NCBI GenBank assembly: GCA_030692685.1
Contig: JAUXZO010000227.1
Span: 1 to 64,000, forward strand
Source of the DNA: Acidovorax sp.
Lineage (GTDB): Bacteria > Pseudomonadota > Gammaproteobacteria > Burkholderiales > Burkholderiaceae_C
DNA: 64,000 nt
Direction of reading: 5' to 3'
Positions 25,848 through 34,749 of the stretch are shown one piece after another (positions within the stretch are counted from its first letter, which is position 1; every line of letters starts with the position of its first letter). The position numbers and the translations under genes were made by a program. A model generated the notes under the pieces. The model made no database searches. It had not been told where the DNA came from and worked only from the letters and a program-made list of their open reading frames with translations.

Positions 25848-26852
25848 ATGAAACTGTTCAAAACCCTGCTCGCCACAGCCCTGGTTGCCGCATCGCTGCT
25901 GCCCGCGGTGCATGCCCAAGAGCGCACCATCAAGTTCGCGTTCCAGAACCAGAAGGAACACCCGCAGGCCCAGGGCGCACAGAAGTTCGCCGACCTCGTG
26001 GCGGCCAAGACCAACGGGCGCATTGCGGTCAAGCTCTTCCCGGGCGGCACACTGGGGGGTGACCTGCAGACCGTATCGGCGCTGCAAGGCGGCACGGTGG
26101 AGATGACGGTGCTCAACGCGGGCATCCTGTCGGCACAGGCCAAGGAATTTGGCATCTACGACTTCCCGTTCCTGTTTGCGTCGCCCCAAGAAGCCGATGC
26201 CGTGACCGATGGACCCTTCGGCAAGAAACTGCTCGACAAGCTGCAGGCCAAAAACCTGGTGGGTCTGGGCTACTGGGAGCTGGGATTTCGCAACCTCACC
26301 AACAGCAAAAAGCCCATCACCAAGGCCGAAGACATTGCGGGCCTCAAGATCAGGGTGATCCAGTCGCCGATCTACATCGACATGTTCAATGCACTGGGTG
26401 CCAACGCCGTGCCCATGCCGTTCCCCGAGCTGTACACCGCCATGGAGCAAAAAGCCGTGGACGGCCAGGAAAACCCGTTCTCAACCATCCTGTCGTCCAA
26501 GTTCGCCGAAGTACAAAAGCACCTAACCATTACGCGCCACATGTACAACCCGCAGGCCGTCATCCTGAGCAAGAAGTTCTGGGACAGCCTGAGCCCCGCC
26601 GACCAGAAGGCCGTGACCGAAGCCATGGCCGAGGCCACCACGTTCCAGCGCAGCGTCTCGCGCTCGCAGGCTGACGTGGCGCTGGAAGAGCTCAAGAAGG
26701 CCGGCATGCAGGTCACCGAATTCCCGCCCGCAGAGGTCGACAAGCTGCGCGCCAAGGTGAAGCCTGTGGTGGAAAAACACAGCGAAAAGGTGGGTGCAGA
26801 GACCGTGCAAGAGGTCTACGCCACGCTGGCCAAACTGCGCGGCGGCAAGTGA
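25848..26852 (+). CDS. dctP: TRAP transporter periplasmic solute-binding protein (DctP type)
   Basis: The product is 334 residues. A Sec signal peptide (about 1-23) ends LPAVHA-Q. The mature protein has the DctP pattern, including GGTLGGDLQTVSALQGGTVEM and the ligand-binding Arg region AGLKIRVIQSP. ATG 25848 is chosen because AAGGAGA lies at proper spacing; ATG 25842 is too close to that site. Substrate is inferred from context as shikimate, quinate or dehydroshikimate. Confidence 0.93.
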   Translation: MKLFKTLLATALVAASLLPAVHAQERTIKFAFQNQKEHPQAQGAQKFADLVAAKTNGRIAVKLFPGGTLGGDLQTVSALQGGTVEMTVLNAGILSAQAKEFGIYDFPFLFASPQEADAVTDGPFGKKLLDKLQAKNLVGLGYWELGFRNLTNSKKPITKAEDIAGLKIRVIQSPIYIDMFNALGANAVPMPFPELYTAMEQKAVDGQENPFSTILSSKFAEVQKHLTITRHMYNPQAVILSKKFWDSLSPADQKAVTEAMAEATTFQRSVSRSQADVALEELKKAGMQVTEFPPAEVDKLRAKVKPVVEKHSEKVGAETVQEVYATLAKLRGGK

Positions 26853-26930
26853 TCTGAACGCAGCAACCCGTGCGTGCGCTGCCGCGCGGCAACACCGCCT
26901 TGGCAGCGCACTCCGCATTTCACTCCTCCC

Positions 26931-27842
26931 ATGAGCACGCCGCTCCTTAGTCCTCAGGTCACCCCCACTACCGCGCCCGCCATGTCTTCCACAAGCCCCC
27001 GCAAGGTGCTGATCGGGCTGATCGGTGCCGGCATCCAGAAGTCGCTGTCGCCCGCGCTGCACGAAGAAGAGGCACGCCACCATGGCATGCGCCTGCACTA
27101 CCAGCTGATTGACCTGGACCACGCGGCCTCGTCGGTCGAACAGCTGCCCACACTGCTGTTGGCCGCACGCATCATGGGTTACGCCGGGTGCAACGTGACC
27201 TACCCGTGCAAACAGGCGGTGATTCCCCATCTTGATCGCCTGTCTGAAGAAGCGCACGCCATGGGCGCCGTCAACACCGTGGTGGTCCAAGACGGGCAGC
27301 TTGTGGGGCACAACACCGACGGATCGGGCTGGGCCTGGGGCTTTACCCGCGCGCTGCCCGATGCCGACCTGGGCCACGTGGTTCTGCTGGGCGCGGGCGG
27401 CGCGGGCGCGGCCATTGCGCACGCGGTGCTGCGGCTGGGTGCGCAACACCTGAGCATTGTGGATGCCCAACCCGAAAGGGCTGCACAACTGGCCGCTGAT
27501 GTGAACACCCTCTATGGCCCCAGGGCGGAGGCTGCCGAGATCCGCTCTGCCATGGTGCAGGCCTCCGGCCTGATCCACGCCACGCCCACGGGCATGGACA
27601 AGCTGCCCGGGCTGCCGCTTGACGTGGCATTGCTGCGGCCCGCCATGTGGGTGTCCGAGGTGGTGTATTTCCCGCTCGACACGGCACTGGTGCAAGCCGC
27701 GCGGGCCCTTGGCTGCAGGGTGTCGGACGGCGGTGGCATGGCCGTGGGCCAGGCCGTGGGTGCGTTCGAGCTGTTCACTGGCGACGCCCCCGACGCAGCC
27801 CGCATGGACGCCCATTTCCGCCGACTGGTCAGCACTCGCTGA
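26931..27842 (+). CDS. Shikimate/quinate 5-dehydrogenase-family enzyme (catabolic)
   Basis: The product is 303 residues. The substrate domain has KSLSPALHEEE and NVTYPCKQAVIP with the catalytic Lys; the paired Asp is in HNTDGSGWAWG. The nucleotide domain has the GAGGAGAAIAHAVL loop. It oxidises shikimate or quinate to the 3-dehydro acid, or the reverse. Location in a transporter and dehydratase operon points to the degradative direction rather than aromatic amino acid synthesis. The start is uncertain: ATG 26931 or ATG 26982. Confidence 0.9.
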   Translation: MSTPLLSPQVTPTTAPAMSSTSPRKVLIGLIGAGIQKSLSPALHEEEARHHGMRLHYQLIDLDHAASSVEQLPTLLLAARIMGYAGCNVTYPCKQAVIPHLDRLSEEAHAMGAVNTVVVQDGQLVGHNTDGSGWAWGFTRALPDADLGHVVLLGAGGAGAAIAHAVLRLGAQHLSIVDAQPERAAQLAADVNTLYGPRAEAAEIRSAMVQASGLIHATPTGMDKLPGLPLDVALLRPAMWVSEVVYFPLDTALVQAARALGCRVSDGGGMAVGQAVGAFELFTGDAPDAARMDAHFRRLVSTR

Positions 27843-27891
27843 CCCGCGTCACCCTCACACGCAATCCCACACCCGCCAAGGACTCGAACCC

Positions 27892-28791
27892 ATGAGCACC
27901 CCCCTGATGGCCACCCGCGAAGCGCTGGGCGATCTGCCCAATCCCCTGGGTCTGCAAGGGGTGGAGTTCATTGAATACGCCACCAGCCGCCCGCAGGCGT
28001 TGGGCCAGGCGTTGGAGCGGATGGGCTTTCAGCCCGTGGCACGCCACCGCTCGCGCGAAGTGCTGTTGTACCGACAGGGCGACATGAACATCATCGTCAA
28101 CGCCCACCAGGACACCGAACGCACCGGCTTACACGCCCCCCCGGCGCTGACGGAATCCCCGGTGCTGACCGCCATCGCGTTCCGGGTGGGCAATGCCGCT
28201 GCCGCGTATCGCCGCGTGCTGGAGCTGGGCGCCTGGGCCGTGCACACCGAGGTCGAGGTGATGGAGCTGAACATCCCCGCCATCCACGGCGTGGGGTCCA
28301 GCCGCATCTATTTTGTGGACCGGTTCAGAGAGTTCTCGATCTACGACGTGGACTTTGTGCCGATCCCCACCGTGGCGCCTCCACCGGCAGTGCTGACCGG
28401 TTTGCATCTCTTCGGCGTGGTGCAGTACATCGGCCTCGGACGCGCGCAGGACTGGATTCACTTCTACGCAGAGCTGTTTGGTTTTTCGGAGCTGTCTCCC
28501 GAGCAGTCGTTTGGCGTGCTCACCCATGGCCGCATTCTGGCAAGCCCTTGCGGTACGCTGCACTGGCAGCTCATTGAACCCCTCGTGGATGCCATCGACG
28601 CCGACCCCGAGGAGCTGCTGCAGCGCGTGGCCTTTGGTACGCCCGATGTGCTGGCCACCGTGAATGCGCTGCGCGTGCGCGGTGTGGACTTTGTCGAGTC
28701 CCCCACGGGCGTGCACACGGGCGCCCGCGGTGCCCTTACGCGCGCCGATGCGGGCTCGCCCAGTTTCGAGCTGGTACTGAACGCACGCTAA
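27892..28791 (+). CDS. HPPD/VOC-like half of a split QuiC1-type protein
   Basis: The product is 299 residues with two VOC-type beta-alpha-beta modules, as in 4-hydroxyphenylpyruvate dioxygenase. Visible markers are GVEFIEYATSRPQALGQALERMGF, a middle repeat GLHLFGVVQYIGLGRAQDWIHFYAELFGF, a late His in TLHWQLIEP and a Glu in SFELVLNAR. In Pseudomonas QuiC1 this domain is fused C-terminal to the dehydratase barrel. Here it is a separate gene placed before the barrel gene, 15 bases apart. A stand-alone dioxygenase is possible, but context argues for the QuiC1 partner. Confidence 0.8.
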   Translation: MSTPLMATREALGDLPNPLGLQGVEFIEYATSRPQALGQALERMGFQPVARHRSREVLLYRQGDMNIIVNAHQDTERTGLHAPPALTESPVLTAIAFRVGNAAAAYRRVLELGAWAVHTEVEVMELNIPAIHGVGSSRIYFVDRFREFSIYDVDFVPIPTVAPPPAVLTGLHLFGVVQYIGLGRAQDWIHFYAELFGFSELSPEQSFGVLTHGRILASPCGTLHWQLIEPLVDAIDADPEELLQRVAFGTPDVLATVNALRVRGVDFVESPTGVHTGARGALTRADAGSPSFELVLNAR

Positions 28792-28806
28792 GTCGGGAGA
28801 CCACCC

Positions 28807-29712
28807 ATGCGCACATCCACCATGCAACGCAACGTCGCCGACTTCGGCATGGACACCATCAGCCTGGCGGGTCCGCTGGAGGCCAAACTCGCCGCCGTCA
28901 AGGCCGCTGGCTTTGGCCAGATCATGCTGGCCGCGCGCGACATCGTGGGCCATCCACAAGGCATCGAAGCGGCCGTGCACGCCGTGCGCAGCAGTGGCCT
29001 GCGTGTGACGGGCTTTCAGGTGCTGCGCGACTTTGAAGGGCTGTCGGGCCACCTGCACAGCTACAAGGTGGACATTGCAAAGCAGATGATTTTGATGGCG
29101 CGCGACCTGGGTGCGCCCGTGTTGCTGGCCTGCAGTTCCACCTCATCACACGCCACGGCCGATGCCGACGCCATTGCCCGCGACCTGCGCAAGCTGGCCC
29201 TGCTGGCGCTGCCCCACGGGATTCGCGTGGCGTTTGAAGGCCTGTCGTGGGGGCGGCACATCAACGAGGTACACCAGGCCTGGGCGGCGGTAGAACAAGC
29301 CGATTGCCCCAACCTGGGGCTGGCGGTGGATTCGTACCACCAGTTTGCTACCAGCACGCCGCTGGCGGCCCTGGCGGAGGTAGACCCGGACAAGATCTAC
29401 CTTGTGCAGCTCTCGGACTTCATGTGGCAGGAGACGCCAACGGTCCAGGACCGCATCGACACCGCGCGGCACTTTCGCGTGTTCCCGGGCGAAGGTGTGC
29501 ACAGCCAGGCGCTGGCCGAACTGGTCCGCACGCTGGACGGAATGGGCTACCAGGGCGACTACAGCTTTGAAGTCTTCAACGACGACTATCAGCAACTGCC
29601 GTTGCCCTATGTGGCGAGGCGTGCTTGGAACAGCGCGCTGTGGCTGGCCGAGGGCGTGCTGCAACGTGCGGTGCCGCTGCCGGGGCACCCGCGCATCAAG
29701 ACTCTGGCGTGA
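28807..29712 (+). CDS. quiC: 3-dehydroshikimate dehydratase (sugar-phosphate isomerase-like TIM barrel)
   Basis: The product is 301 residues and forms one xylose-isomerase-like TIM barrel. Metal ligands of the bacterial dehydroshikimate dehydratases are all visible: Glu144 in AFEGLSWG, Asp175 and His178 in AVDSYHQF, Gln201 in YLVQLSDF and Glu255 in YSFEVFND. It should convert 3-dehydroshikimate to protocatechuate. It is the last gene of the operon with the TRAP transporter and dehydrogenase. The C-terminal HPPD-like domain usual in QuiC1 is encoded by the preceding gene. Confidence 0.85.
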   Translation: MRTSTMQRNVADFGMDTISLAGPLEAKLAAVKAAGFGQIMLAARDIVGHPQGIEAAVHAVRSSGLRVTGFQVLRDFEGLSGHLHSYKVDIAKQMILMARDLGAPVLLACSSTSSHATADADAIARDLRKLALLALPHGIRVAFEGLSWGRHINEVHQAWAAVEQADCPNLGLAVDSYHQFATSTPLAALAEVDPDKIYLVQLSDFMWQETPTVQDRIDTARHFRVFPGEGVHSQALAELVRTLDGMGYQGDYSFEVFNDDYQQLPLPYVARRAWNSALWLAEGVLQRAVPLPGHPRIKTLA

Positions 29713-29758
29713 TCAACGCAACTGCGTAGCAGCGAATCAGCGCATCGGTCGTCGTCGA

Positions 29759-30214
29759 TCAACTGTTGGCGCGCTTCTTGAGCCAGCGCATCAGCGCTCC
29801 CACCACGGGCAGCTTCTCGTACAGCTCTTCGGCGGCATCCCAGTAGTCACGGTGCAGGGTCACCAGGCCCTGCGCGTCCAGCACCAGGTGCGAGGCGCCG
29901 CGCACTGTCTGTGTCACGCCCTTTTCAAAACCTTTGAAGGCGAACAGAAAATCCCAGGTCAGAAAGCATTGCTGCCCCTGCACCACCCGCCCGGTGACCA
30001 CAAAACGTGGCTGCTCCAGCGAGTCGAACATGTGGGCAAAAATGGCCTGGATGGCGGGCACGCCCAACACCTCGTTGAACGGGTCCTTGAACCGCGCCTG
30101 CGGCGCATAGATCTGGCCGATGGTGGGCAGGTCCTTCGGGGAGAGGTTTTCAAAAAACGCGATGACGCGCGTGACGGCTTCTTCGGTAGCGGGAGCGGTG
30201 TACGGGGGCAGCAT
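29759..30214 (-). CDS. NTF2/SnoaL-like protein
   Basis: The product is 151 residues with the cone-shaped NTF2 pattern: an N-terminal helix (EEAVTRVIAFFENLSPKD), IYAPQARFKDPFNEVLGVPAI and the sheet HLVLDAQGLVTLHRDYWDAAEELYEKLP. Proteins like this accompany the SDR, CFA-like and DUF1365 genes in related clusters. The start ATG 30214 lies 11 bases after the SDR stop, so the genes are cotranscribed. Its ligand or reaction is unknown. Confidence 0.85.
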   Translation of the reverse strand: MLPPYTAPATEEAVTRVIAFFENLSPKDLPTIGQIYAPQARFKDPFNEVLGVPAIQAIFAHMFDSLEQPRFVVTGRVVQGQQCFLTWDFLFAFKGFEKGVTQTVRGASHLVLDAQGLVTLHRDYWDAAEELYEKLPVVGALMRWLKKRANS

Positions 30215-30225
30215 GGCAAAAAGCG

Positions 30226-31008
30226 TCAAAGACCTGTGAAGCGACGGACCGCCGGAAAGTACCACCGGTAGGGCATCAAGCGCAGCAGTTTCATCACGCG
30301 CGTGAATCGCTTGGGGAAGTGGATGTCGAAGTGGCCCCGCTCCCAACCCTGCACGATGGCCGCCGCTGCTGCTTCGGGGGAAATCAGCGCGGGCATCGTG
30401 AAGTCGTTGCCCGCCGTGAGTGGCGTGGCCACGAAGCCGGGGTTGATCACGCTCACGCCCATTCCCAGATCGTGCAGGTCCAGGTACAACGCCTCGGCCA
30501 GGTTGATGAGCGCGGCCTTGGTAGGCCCGTAGGCCAGGCTCTTGGGCAGGCCGCGAAAACCCGCCACGCTGCTGATGACACTCACATGCCCGGGGCGCCC
30601 GGCCTGCGCCGCCGCCAGCATGGCGGGCAACACCGCGGCCAGCACATGCAGCACGCCGTTGTAGTTGATCTGCTCGTGGCGCAGCACCACAGCAAGATCG
30701 AAGTCGGTGGCGCGCATGTCGCGGTAATAGCCCGCGCAATAGCACACCATGTCGGGTGCGCCACCCGCCAGCACTTGCGCGGCGGCGGCCTGCACCTGCG
30801 CGGGCTCCGCTGTGTCCATGGCCAGGGCCATGCTGCCCGGGTGCTGTGCCACAAAGGCGTCCAGCGCATCGCCGCTGCGCGCCGACACAATGACCTGCGC
30901 GCCACGCGCATGCAGCGCGGCTGCGGTGGCACGGCCAATGCCGCTGCTGGCCCCAATGAGCCAGGCCCGTCGGCCATGCCAGTCGCGAAGCGGTGGGTTG
31001 AGGCTCAT
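30226..31008 (-). CDS. Short-chain dehydrogenase/reductase
   Basis: The product is 260 residues. The cofactor motif GASSGIGRATA, the CYCAGYY strand replacing the usual NNAG, the Ser in VISSVAGF and the catalytic YGPTK are present. It starts within the last codons of the DUF3833 gene (four-base overlap). In this lipid-modification cluster it probably acts on a fatty acyl or sterol-like substrate, but the sequence does not say which. Confidence 0.93.
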   Translation of the reverse strand: MSLNPPLRDWHGRRAWLIGASSGIGRATAAALHARGAQVIVSARSGDALDAFVAQHPGSMALAMDTAEPAQVQAAAAQVLAGGAPDMVCYCAGYYRDMRATDFDLAVVLRHEQINYNGVLHVLAAVLPAMLAAAQAGRPGHVSVISSVAGFRGLPKSLAYGPTKAALINLAEALYLDLHDLGMGVSVINPGFVATPLTAGNDFTMPALISPEAAAAAIVQGWERGHFDIHFPKRFTRVMKLLRLMPYRWYFPAVRRFTGL

Positions 31009-31547
31009 GGTGCGCGTTTGGTAAAGGACAGAGTGATCTCGCCCAGGCGGAATCCGAACTTGCTCATGGTGGCGCGGTTGAGCATCACGCGCTCGTCGAT
31101 GAGGTACATCCAGTCGTCCAGGTCCACGTTGTAGACCTTGCCATCCACCGGCAGGGCCAGCGTGTAGCCCCAGCGGAAGGCGTTGCCGCGCGTCTGCCCG
31201 TTGGCGGTGCCCACCACGTCGTCGGCCGTGCCGGTGTAGCGGCCATCGGCGTGTTTGGTCAGGCGCCAGATGCGGCGCTGCGTGGTGCCGTCTGAATAGG
31301 TGAAGGCTTCGTCCAGAACGCCTTCGTTGCCCTTCCACTCGCAGTCCATGACGACGGTGAAGCGTTTGACGATCTGGCCACTGCGGTCCTGAAAGATGCC
31401 GTAGGCGTCGATCGTGCCGGTGAAATATTGGGCCAGGTCCAGCACCGGCTTTTCGCTGACGTACCCATCAATGTTCTGGCTGGCGCAGCCGGACAGCACC
31501 ACGGGTGCCGCCACTGCGGCCGAGAGGAGGAGGCGTCGTTGCATCAT
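31005..31547 (-). CDS. DUF3833 lipoprotein
   Basis: The product is 180 residues. A lipoprotein signal ends in LSGCAS, so the mature protein is lipid-anchored at about Cys20. The rest is the DUF3833 beta-rich fold (YFTGTIDAYGIFQDRSGQIVKRF, then WRLTKHADGRYTGTADDVVGTA). It overlaps the SDR start by four bases and lies 29 bases from the MFS gene. This gene is a regular member of the cluster with CFA-like methyltransferase and DUF1365. Function is unknown. Confidence 0.9.
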   Translation of the reverse strand: MMQRRLLLSAAVAAPVVLSGCASQNIDGYVSEKPVLDLAQYFTGTIDAYGIFQDRSGQIVKRFTVVMDCEWKGNEGVLDEAFTYSDGTTQRRIWRLTKHADGRYTGTADDVVGTANGQTRGNAFRWGYTLALPVDGKVYNVDLDDWMYLIDERVMLNRATMSKFGFRLGEITLSFTKRAP

Positions 31548-31576
31548 GAAGTGTGTGCCTTGGAGTCGGTTCGTTA

Positions 31577-32869
31577 TCAAAGGGGGGCAACGGTCCGGTG
31601 CGGCCGCAGGATGAGGAGGTAAAGCGCTGCGGCAGCCATCAACTTGAGCACACAGGGCAGTACGGCATAGGCCAGACCCAGGGTTTGCAACCCGTCTTCG
31701 CTGCGGGTGCCGGGGTTGTAGCCCACCCAGCCCAGCAGCGGCAGCGCCAGGCCTGCGGCCAGCGCTAGGTTGAGCTTGGTCGCAAAGTTCCACCAGCCAA
31801 AGTACGCGCCTTCGTGTTGGCCGCTGTCGCCCTCGGCCGCAATCACGCCAGCCAGCAGCGCGCTGGGCAAGGCCAGGTCGGTGCCCAGCGCGACGCCCGA
31901 CAGCGCACAGACGACGAGGAACGGCACCACATCGCCTGCCCCCAAAAACGCAGTCCAGACAAACACGGCAATCGCCAGCAACATGCCCACCAGCCAGGAG
32001 CGTGCGAGGCCCCACCGCGCCACGGCGCGCAGCCACAGCGGGATCGACAGTGCAGCACAAACAAAGTACGCGGCAAGAAACATAGGCTCCTGCGCGGGCG
32101 GGGCCTGCAGGCGGTCTTGAATAAAGAACAGCACCAGCGTGGCCGGAATGGCGCTGGCAATGCCGTTAAGCATGAACACGGCCAGCAGGCGGCGGAATGC
32201 AGCGCGCCCCCAGGGCCGCCACAGGCTGGCGCGCTGGGGGGGGCGATAAACCCCTGCCACGGCACCCGCGGGGGCAGGTGGGCGTGGCGCACGCGTCCAC
32301 GCCCACCAGCCCATCAGCAAGGTGATGGCAAACACACTGAGCATGACCGGCAAACCCAGCAGCGCTGGCAGCACCGAGGCCAGCACCACCCCCACCAGCG
32401 CAGCACCCTCGCGCCAGGCCACGATGCGGCCGCGCTGCAGCTCGTCGCCGCCCAGGCGGGCGCCCCACGACTGGTGCGCAATGCTCAGTTGGCTGTAAGC
32501 CGTGTAGGTGATGAGCAAGGCCACCAGCGCCCAGGCAATCAGCGCATCGGGGCCGCGCACCGCCGGAAAAAACAGGCTGGTCAGCCCCAGTGCCAGCACC
32601 GTGGCCGACACCGCACCCACCGCCAGCACCGCGCGCACCGAGCGGCCGAACAGGTGGTCTGACAGGCGGCCCAGCAGCGGGTCAGAAATAGCATCGAACA
32701 ACCGGGCCGCCAGCAGCACCGCGCCCAGCGTGGCCAGCGGCATGCCGAACTCGCGCGCATAGTGGTTAGGCAGCAGCACGTACAACGGCAATGCCACAAA
32801 CGCCAAAGGCAGGCCCAGCAGCCCATAGGCCAGCCCTGCGCTGGCGCGGATGGGCTGGGGCCGGGTCAT
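31577..32869 (-). CDS. GPH-type MFS transporter
   Basis: The product is 430 residues with about twelve membrane helices. The N-terminal part (PNHYAREFGMPLATLGAVLLAARLFDAISDPLLGRLSDH) is characteristic of the glycoside-pentoside-hexuronide:cation symporter family. Its conserved Asp pairs in helix 2 are visible. The cluster context suggests a lipid or lipid-precursor cargo rather than a sugar. Its start overlaps the stop of the chalcone-isomerase-like gene by four bases. Confidence 0.88.
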   Translation of the reverse strand: MTRPQPIRASAGLAYGLLGLPLAFVALPLYVLLPNHYAREFGMPLATLGAVLLAARLFDAISDPLLGRLSDHLFGRSVRAVLAVGAVSATVLALGLTSLFFPAVRGPDALIAWALVALLITYTAYSQLSIAHQSWGARLGGDELQRGRIVAWREGAALVGVVLASVLPALLGLPVMLSVFAITLLMGWWAWTRAPRPPAPAGAVAGVYRPPQRASLWRPWGRAAFRRLLAVFMLNGIASAIPATLVLFFIQDRLQAPPAQEPMFLAAYFVCAALSIPLWLRAVARWGLARSWLVGMLLAIAVFVWTAFLGAGDVVPFLVVCALSGVALGTDLALPSALLAGVIAAEGDSGQHEGAYFGWWNFATKLNLALAAGLALPLLGWVGYNPGTRSEDGLQTLGLAYAVLPCVLKLMAAAALYLLILRPHRTVAPL

Positions 32870-33474
32870 GGTTGGCCCGCAGTGCGGGGGGCGGCGATCA
32901 GCTCGGCACGCAAACCGGGCTCAGAGGTCTGCGGCGACAGCCAGATGCCAAAAAACAGGCGCGCGAACTCAGGGTCGGGCACCTCGCCCACCACCCGGCC
33001 GCCCATCTGAAACACCGCGCCAGCGCCCGGCTGGTACACACCCAGCAGCCGGTCTCCCGGTTTCACATCCGGCAGTGCCTCCTGCAACAACTGCTGCCAC
33101 CGAGTGGCTTGCTGCGCACTGAAACTGCCCACGCGGCGCATTTCTTCCATCGACCGCTTGGCAATGGCCTCGGCCGTGAAGTTGCGTTGATAAGTCAACT
33201 CCAGCGCCAGCGGATGGGCGGCGTAGTTGCCTGCATCAAACCCCGGCTGCACCCACAAGCGTGCGCGGTAGATGTCAAAACCCAAAAACCGCAACGTGCC
33301 CTGGCCCGCCATGCGCGCGCCAGCCAAGGGCGTGGTGGCAGACCCGGCGGCAGCCGCAGCGGGCTGGCTGGCCTGCGAGCCTTGCGAGGCCTGTGCCAAC
33401 GCAAAATTTGAATGAAAACCGGCTGTAGCGCTTGCCAGTAAAGCGGTGATAGCTATACTTTTTATAGTAATCAT
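32866..33474 (-). CDS. Chalcone isomerase-like periplasmic protein
   Basis: The product is 202 residues. A signal peptide (about 1-27) precedes an Ala/Gln-rich linker and the chalcone-isomerase-like domain (GQGTLRFLGFDIYRARLWV, ALELTYQRNFTAEAIAKRSMEEM, GDRLLGVYQPGAG). Bacterial members have no proven isomerase activity. The signal-peptide core IAITALLASATAG is encoded by a palindromic repeat copy. The gene lies between the CFA-like and MFS genes. Confidence 0.87.
   Translation of the reverse strand: MITIKSIAITALLASATAGFHSNFALAQASQGSQASQPAAAAAGSATTPLAGARMAGQGTLRFLGFDIYRARLWVQPGFDAGNYAAHPLALELTYQRNFTAEAIAKRSMEEMRRVGSFSAQQATRWQQLLQEALPDVKPGDRLLGVYQPGAGAVFQMGGRVVGEVPDPEFARLFFGIWLSPQTSEPGLRAELIAAPRTAGQP
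33412..33473. repeat. Palindromic repeat, copy 4, inside the signal-peptide codons of the chalcone-isomerase-like gene
   Basis: On the reverse strand AAAAAGTATAGCTATCACCG, then CTTTACTGGCAAGCGCTACA matches the repeat consensus of copies 1, 5 and 6. It begins five codons after the ATG, so the repeat supplies the hydrophobic segment of the signal peptide. Confidence 0.75.
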
Positions 33475-33484
33475 TTTTCCGCCA

Positions 33485-34714
33485 TCAGTCTTTGACCAGC
33501 GTGTACTGAACCAGCTCGATGTTGCTCATGGCAAACGCCGCTTCGCAATACGCCAGGTAGAACTCCCAGATGTGCATGAAGCGCTGGTCAAACCCCAGTT
33601 GCAGGATCTGCGCGCGCTGCGCCAGAAAACGCTCGCGCCAGCGTTTGAGGGTCTCGGCGTAGTCCTGGCCAAACGCGAACTCGTCCACCACGCGCAGGCC
33701 TGCGGCCTCGGCCTCGCGGCGAAACTCGCGTGGGCAGGGCAGGCAGCCCCCCGGGAAGATGTACTGCTGGATGAAATCGGTGGAGCTGATGTAGCGGTCA
33801 AACAGGCTGTCGTCGATGACGATGCTCTGGATGCAGGCCTTGCCGCCCGGCTTGAGCAGGCGGTTGACCGACTGGAAGTAGGTAGGCCAATACTCGCGGC
33901 CCACGGCTTCCACCATCTCGATGGAGCAGATCGCGTCGTAGGGGCCGTCCTGGATGTCGCGGTAGTCCTGCAGCCGCAGATCGGCCTTGCCCTCCACCCC
34001 ATGCGCTGCCATGCGTTTTTGCGCAAACGCGAGTTGCTCGGTAGACAGGGTCACGCCCGTCAGCGACGCGCCGAACTCGGTGGTCGCCATTTCGGCCAGA
34101 GCGCCCCAGCCGCAGCCGATCTCCAGCACGCGGTCACCGGCCTGCACGCCCGCCATGCGCAGCGCGCGGCGCACCTTGGCATGCTGGGCCGCGCGCATGT
34201 CGCCACCCGCGTGTCCCTCAAACCACGCCGACGAATAGTTCATCGTGTCGTCCAGCCAGAGCTCGTAGAACGCGTTGCCCAGGTCGTAGTGGGCGTGGAT
34301 GTTCTTCTGGCTGTTGCTGCGCGTGTTGCGGTTGAGCAGATGCTTGATGCGGTACAGCAGCCGCCCGGCCCAGGTGCCGTAGATCACGCCCTCGACCTGC
34401 TGGCGGTTGGCAACAAAAAGCTTGAGCAGGTCGGTGAGGTGGGGGGTGGTCCAGTCGCCCGCAATGTAGCTTTCGGCAAAACCGATGTCGCCCGACCGGA
34501 GCGCGGCGCTGCACACGTTCCAGTTCTTGAGCGTGATGGCCGCCGAGGGCCCGTTGCCGTGCCCAAAGTGCTGCAGCGTGCCGTCGGGCAGTTGCACCGT
34601 GAGGTGGCCGTGCTGCAGCCGCTGCAAGAGCTTGAGCGCCGTGCGCGCTGCAGTGGGCGTGCCCTGTGGCAGCTCGCGTGCTGCGCGTTGGGTGGTGGTC
34701 GTGGAGGTGTTCAT
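33485..34714 (-). CDS. Cyclopropane-fatty-acid-synthase-like methyltransferase
   Basis: The product is 409 residues. The SAM-binding motif VLEIGCGWGALAEMA lies at about 185-200, with YDLGNAFYELWLD and MNYSSAWFEG upstream and SIEMVEAVGREYW and YIFPGGCLP downstream, all typical of CFA synthase and its relatives. In Rhodobacter a homologue in a similar cluster methylates unsaturated acyl chains on the way to furan-containing fatty acids. Either that or ordinary cyclopropane formation is possible here. ATG 34714 is taken over an ATG six codons upstream. Confidence 0.9.
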   Translation of the reverse strand: MNTSTTTTQRAARELPQGTPTAARTALKLLQRLQHGHLTVQLPDGTLQHFGHGNGPSAAITLKNWNVCSAALRSGDIGFAESYIAGDWTTPHLTDLLKLFVANRQQVEGVIYGTWAGRLLYRIKHLLNRNTRSNSQKNIHAHYDLGNAFYELWLDDTMNYSSAWFEGHAGGDMRAAQHAKVRRALRMAGVQAGDRVLEIGCGWGALAEMATTEFGASLTGVTLSTEQLAFAQKRMAAHGVEGKADLRLQDYRDIQDGPYDAICSIEMVEAVGREYWPTYFQSVNRLLKPGGKACIQSIVIDDSLFDRYISSTDFIQQYIFPGGCLPCPREFRREAEAAGLRVVDEFAFGQDYAETLKRWRERFLAQRAQILQLGFDQRFMHIWEFYLAYCEAAFAMSNIELVQYTLVKD

Positions 34715-34749
34715 GGCGGTCTTCTCGTGCATGGGCTCAGCAGGTCACT

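Noticed and set aside
25026..26450. A 474-codon reverse-strand frame over dctM and dctP
   Set aside because: It is antisense to two clear TRAP transporter genes and its product is a His/Gln/Gly-rich shadow sequence.
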